From Rotaria macrura (taxonomy: Eukaryota > Rotifera > Eurotatoria > Philodinida > Philodinidae): a DNA stretch of 64,000 nt. Both the position numbers and the translations under genes were made by a program. Shown here piece by piece: positions 63,656 through 64,000 of the stretch (the stretch's first letter is position 1; each line of letters starts with the position of its first letter). Below the pieces are notes generated by a model that saw only the letters and a list, made by a program, of their open reading frames with translations, searched no databases and had not been told where the DNA came from. The stretch lies in assembly GCA_900239685.1 (NCBI GenBank), contig OENT01000602.1:9495-73494 (forward strand), read 5' to 3'.

Positions 63656-64000
63656 TACTATTGCCACTGATCTAAAATTTATGTGAATCCAAATGAATGC
63701 ATCCTATACCAAAACCGACGGTATCTGATCACATTCGATTAACAGAAGAAATCCTAGCGGATTCCGAGCTACGGAACAGTTCTTGATGTTGACAGTTAAA
63801 TCCTATTCCCTCGACTGAAGGGAGGGTCATATGAAATAAAATGCGTTTGTTTACTTGCTTGATTGGGGTAAAAAAAACAGATATGAGAGATTAGCTTATT
63901 TTAAGACTTTTAGCCGTTTTGATTGAGCATTGCCATAGATTATCGAGGTCCCTGAATCCGAATCCGTAGCCCAGTTCTTTGGCCGAGATTTGATTGGTCA
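63656..64000. other. 3' end of window
   Basis: No supported gene. Confidence 0.4.

Overview
The window looks like nuclear DNA of a bdelloid rotifer. This is inferred: it is AT-rich, protein genes are cut by short GT-AG introns (often 45-75 nt), and the gene families match those expanded in bdelloids (ADP-ribosyltransferase with TPRs, death-domain/TIR proteins, STRA6-like receptors, a bacterial-type PLP enzyme). There is no operon structure and no sign of a prokaryotic or viral genome. A run of Ns (50585-50893) and single Ns at 43,993 and 46,267 mark assembly gaps.

Layout. 0.7-2.3 kb: a two-exon secreted, possibly GPI-anchored glycoprotein (+). 2.96-3.33 kb: a long-armed hairpin element. 3.9-6.5 kb (-): a helical-repeat/death-domain/TIR/TIR gene broken by six in-frame stops. 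It lies head-to-head with 6.7-10.7 kb (+), an intact three-exon ART-TPR gene. 12.8-16.7 kb (-): a STRA6-like multipass receptor with an EGF-like ectodomain. 20.0-21.4 kb (-): a single-exon D-serine dehydratase/D-threonine aldolase-like PLP enzyme with an N-terminal membrane anchor. 23.5-24.7 kb (+): an AIG1/GIMAP-type GTPase fused to a RING-H2 finger. 26.6-27.6 kb (+): a TRIM-like protein with zinc finger, coiled coil and SPRY-like domain but no RING. 36.2-36.6 kb (-): a three-exon gene for a 109-residue unknown protein, found only by following splice sites.

28-47 kb is gene-poor. It holds decayed coding relics (leucine-rich at 30.5-31.0 kb, Cys-rich at 39.6-40.3 kb), a clean MITE with a 6-bp target duplication (44.35 kb), a 30-bp tandem repeat (46.3-46.6 kb) and hairpins. 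48.6-49.6 kb (+) carries a PDZ-domain gene spread over at least five small exons, followed by the gap and a partial unknown ORF. 52.5-53.5 kb (-) is a 5'-truncated, frameshifted acyl-CoA synthetase pseudogene abutting inverted arrays of a degenerate GATTTGG-type repeat. 57.8-60.4 kb (+) is a 14-exon SLC13-family transporter resolved exon by exon. Short fragments of an M1-aminopeptidase-like gene and an LRR gene lie near 54.6 and 61.0 kb.

How they relate. The TIR/death-domain, ART, GTPase-RING and TRIM-like genes are all of types linked to innate immunity or stress signalling in animals, but nothing in the sequence shows that they act together. The receptor, transporter and PLP enzyme suggest ordinary uptake and amino-acid metabolism. 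The strongest unusual signals are the multi-stop TIR gene, the EGF-STRA6 fusion, the GTPase-RING fusion and the intronless bacterial-type enzyme.
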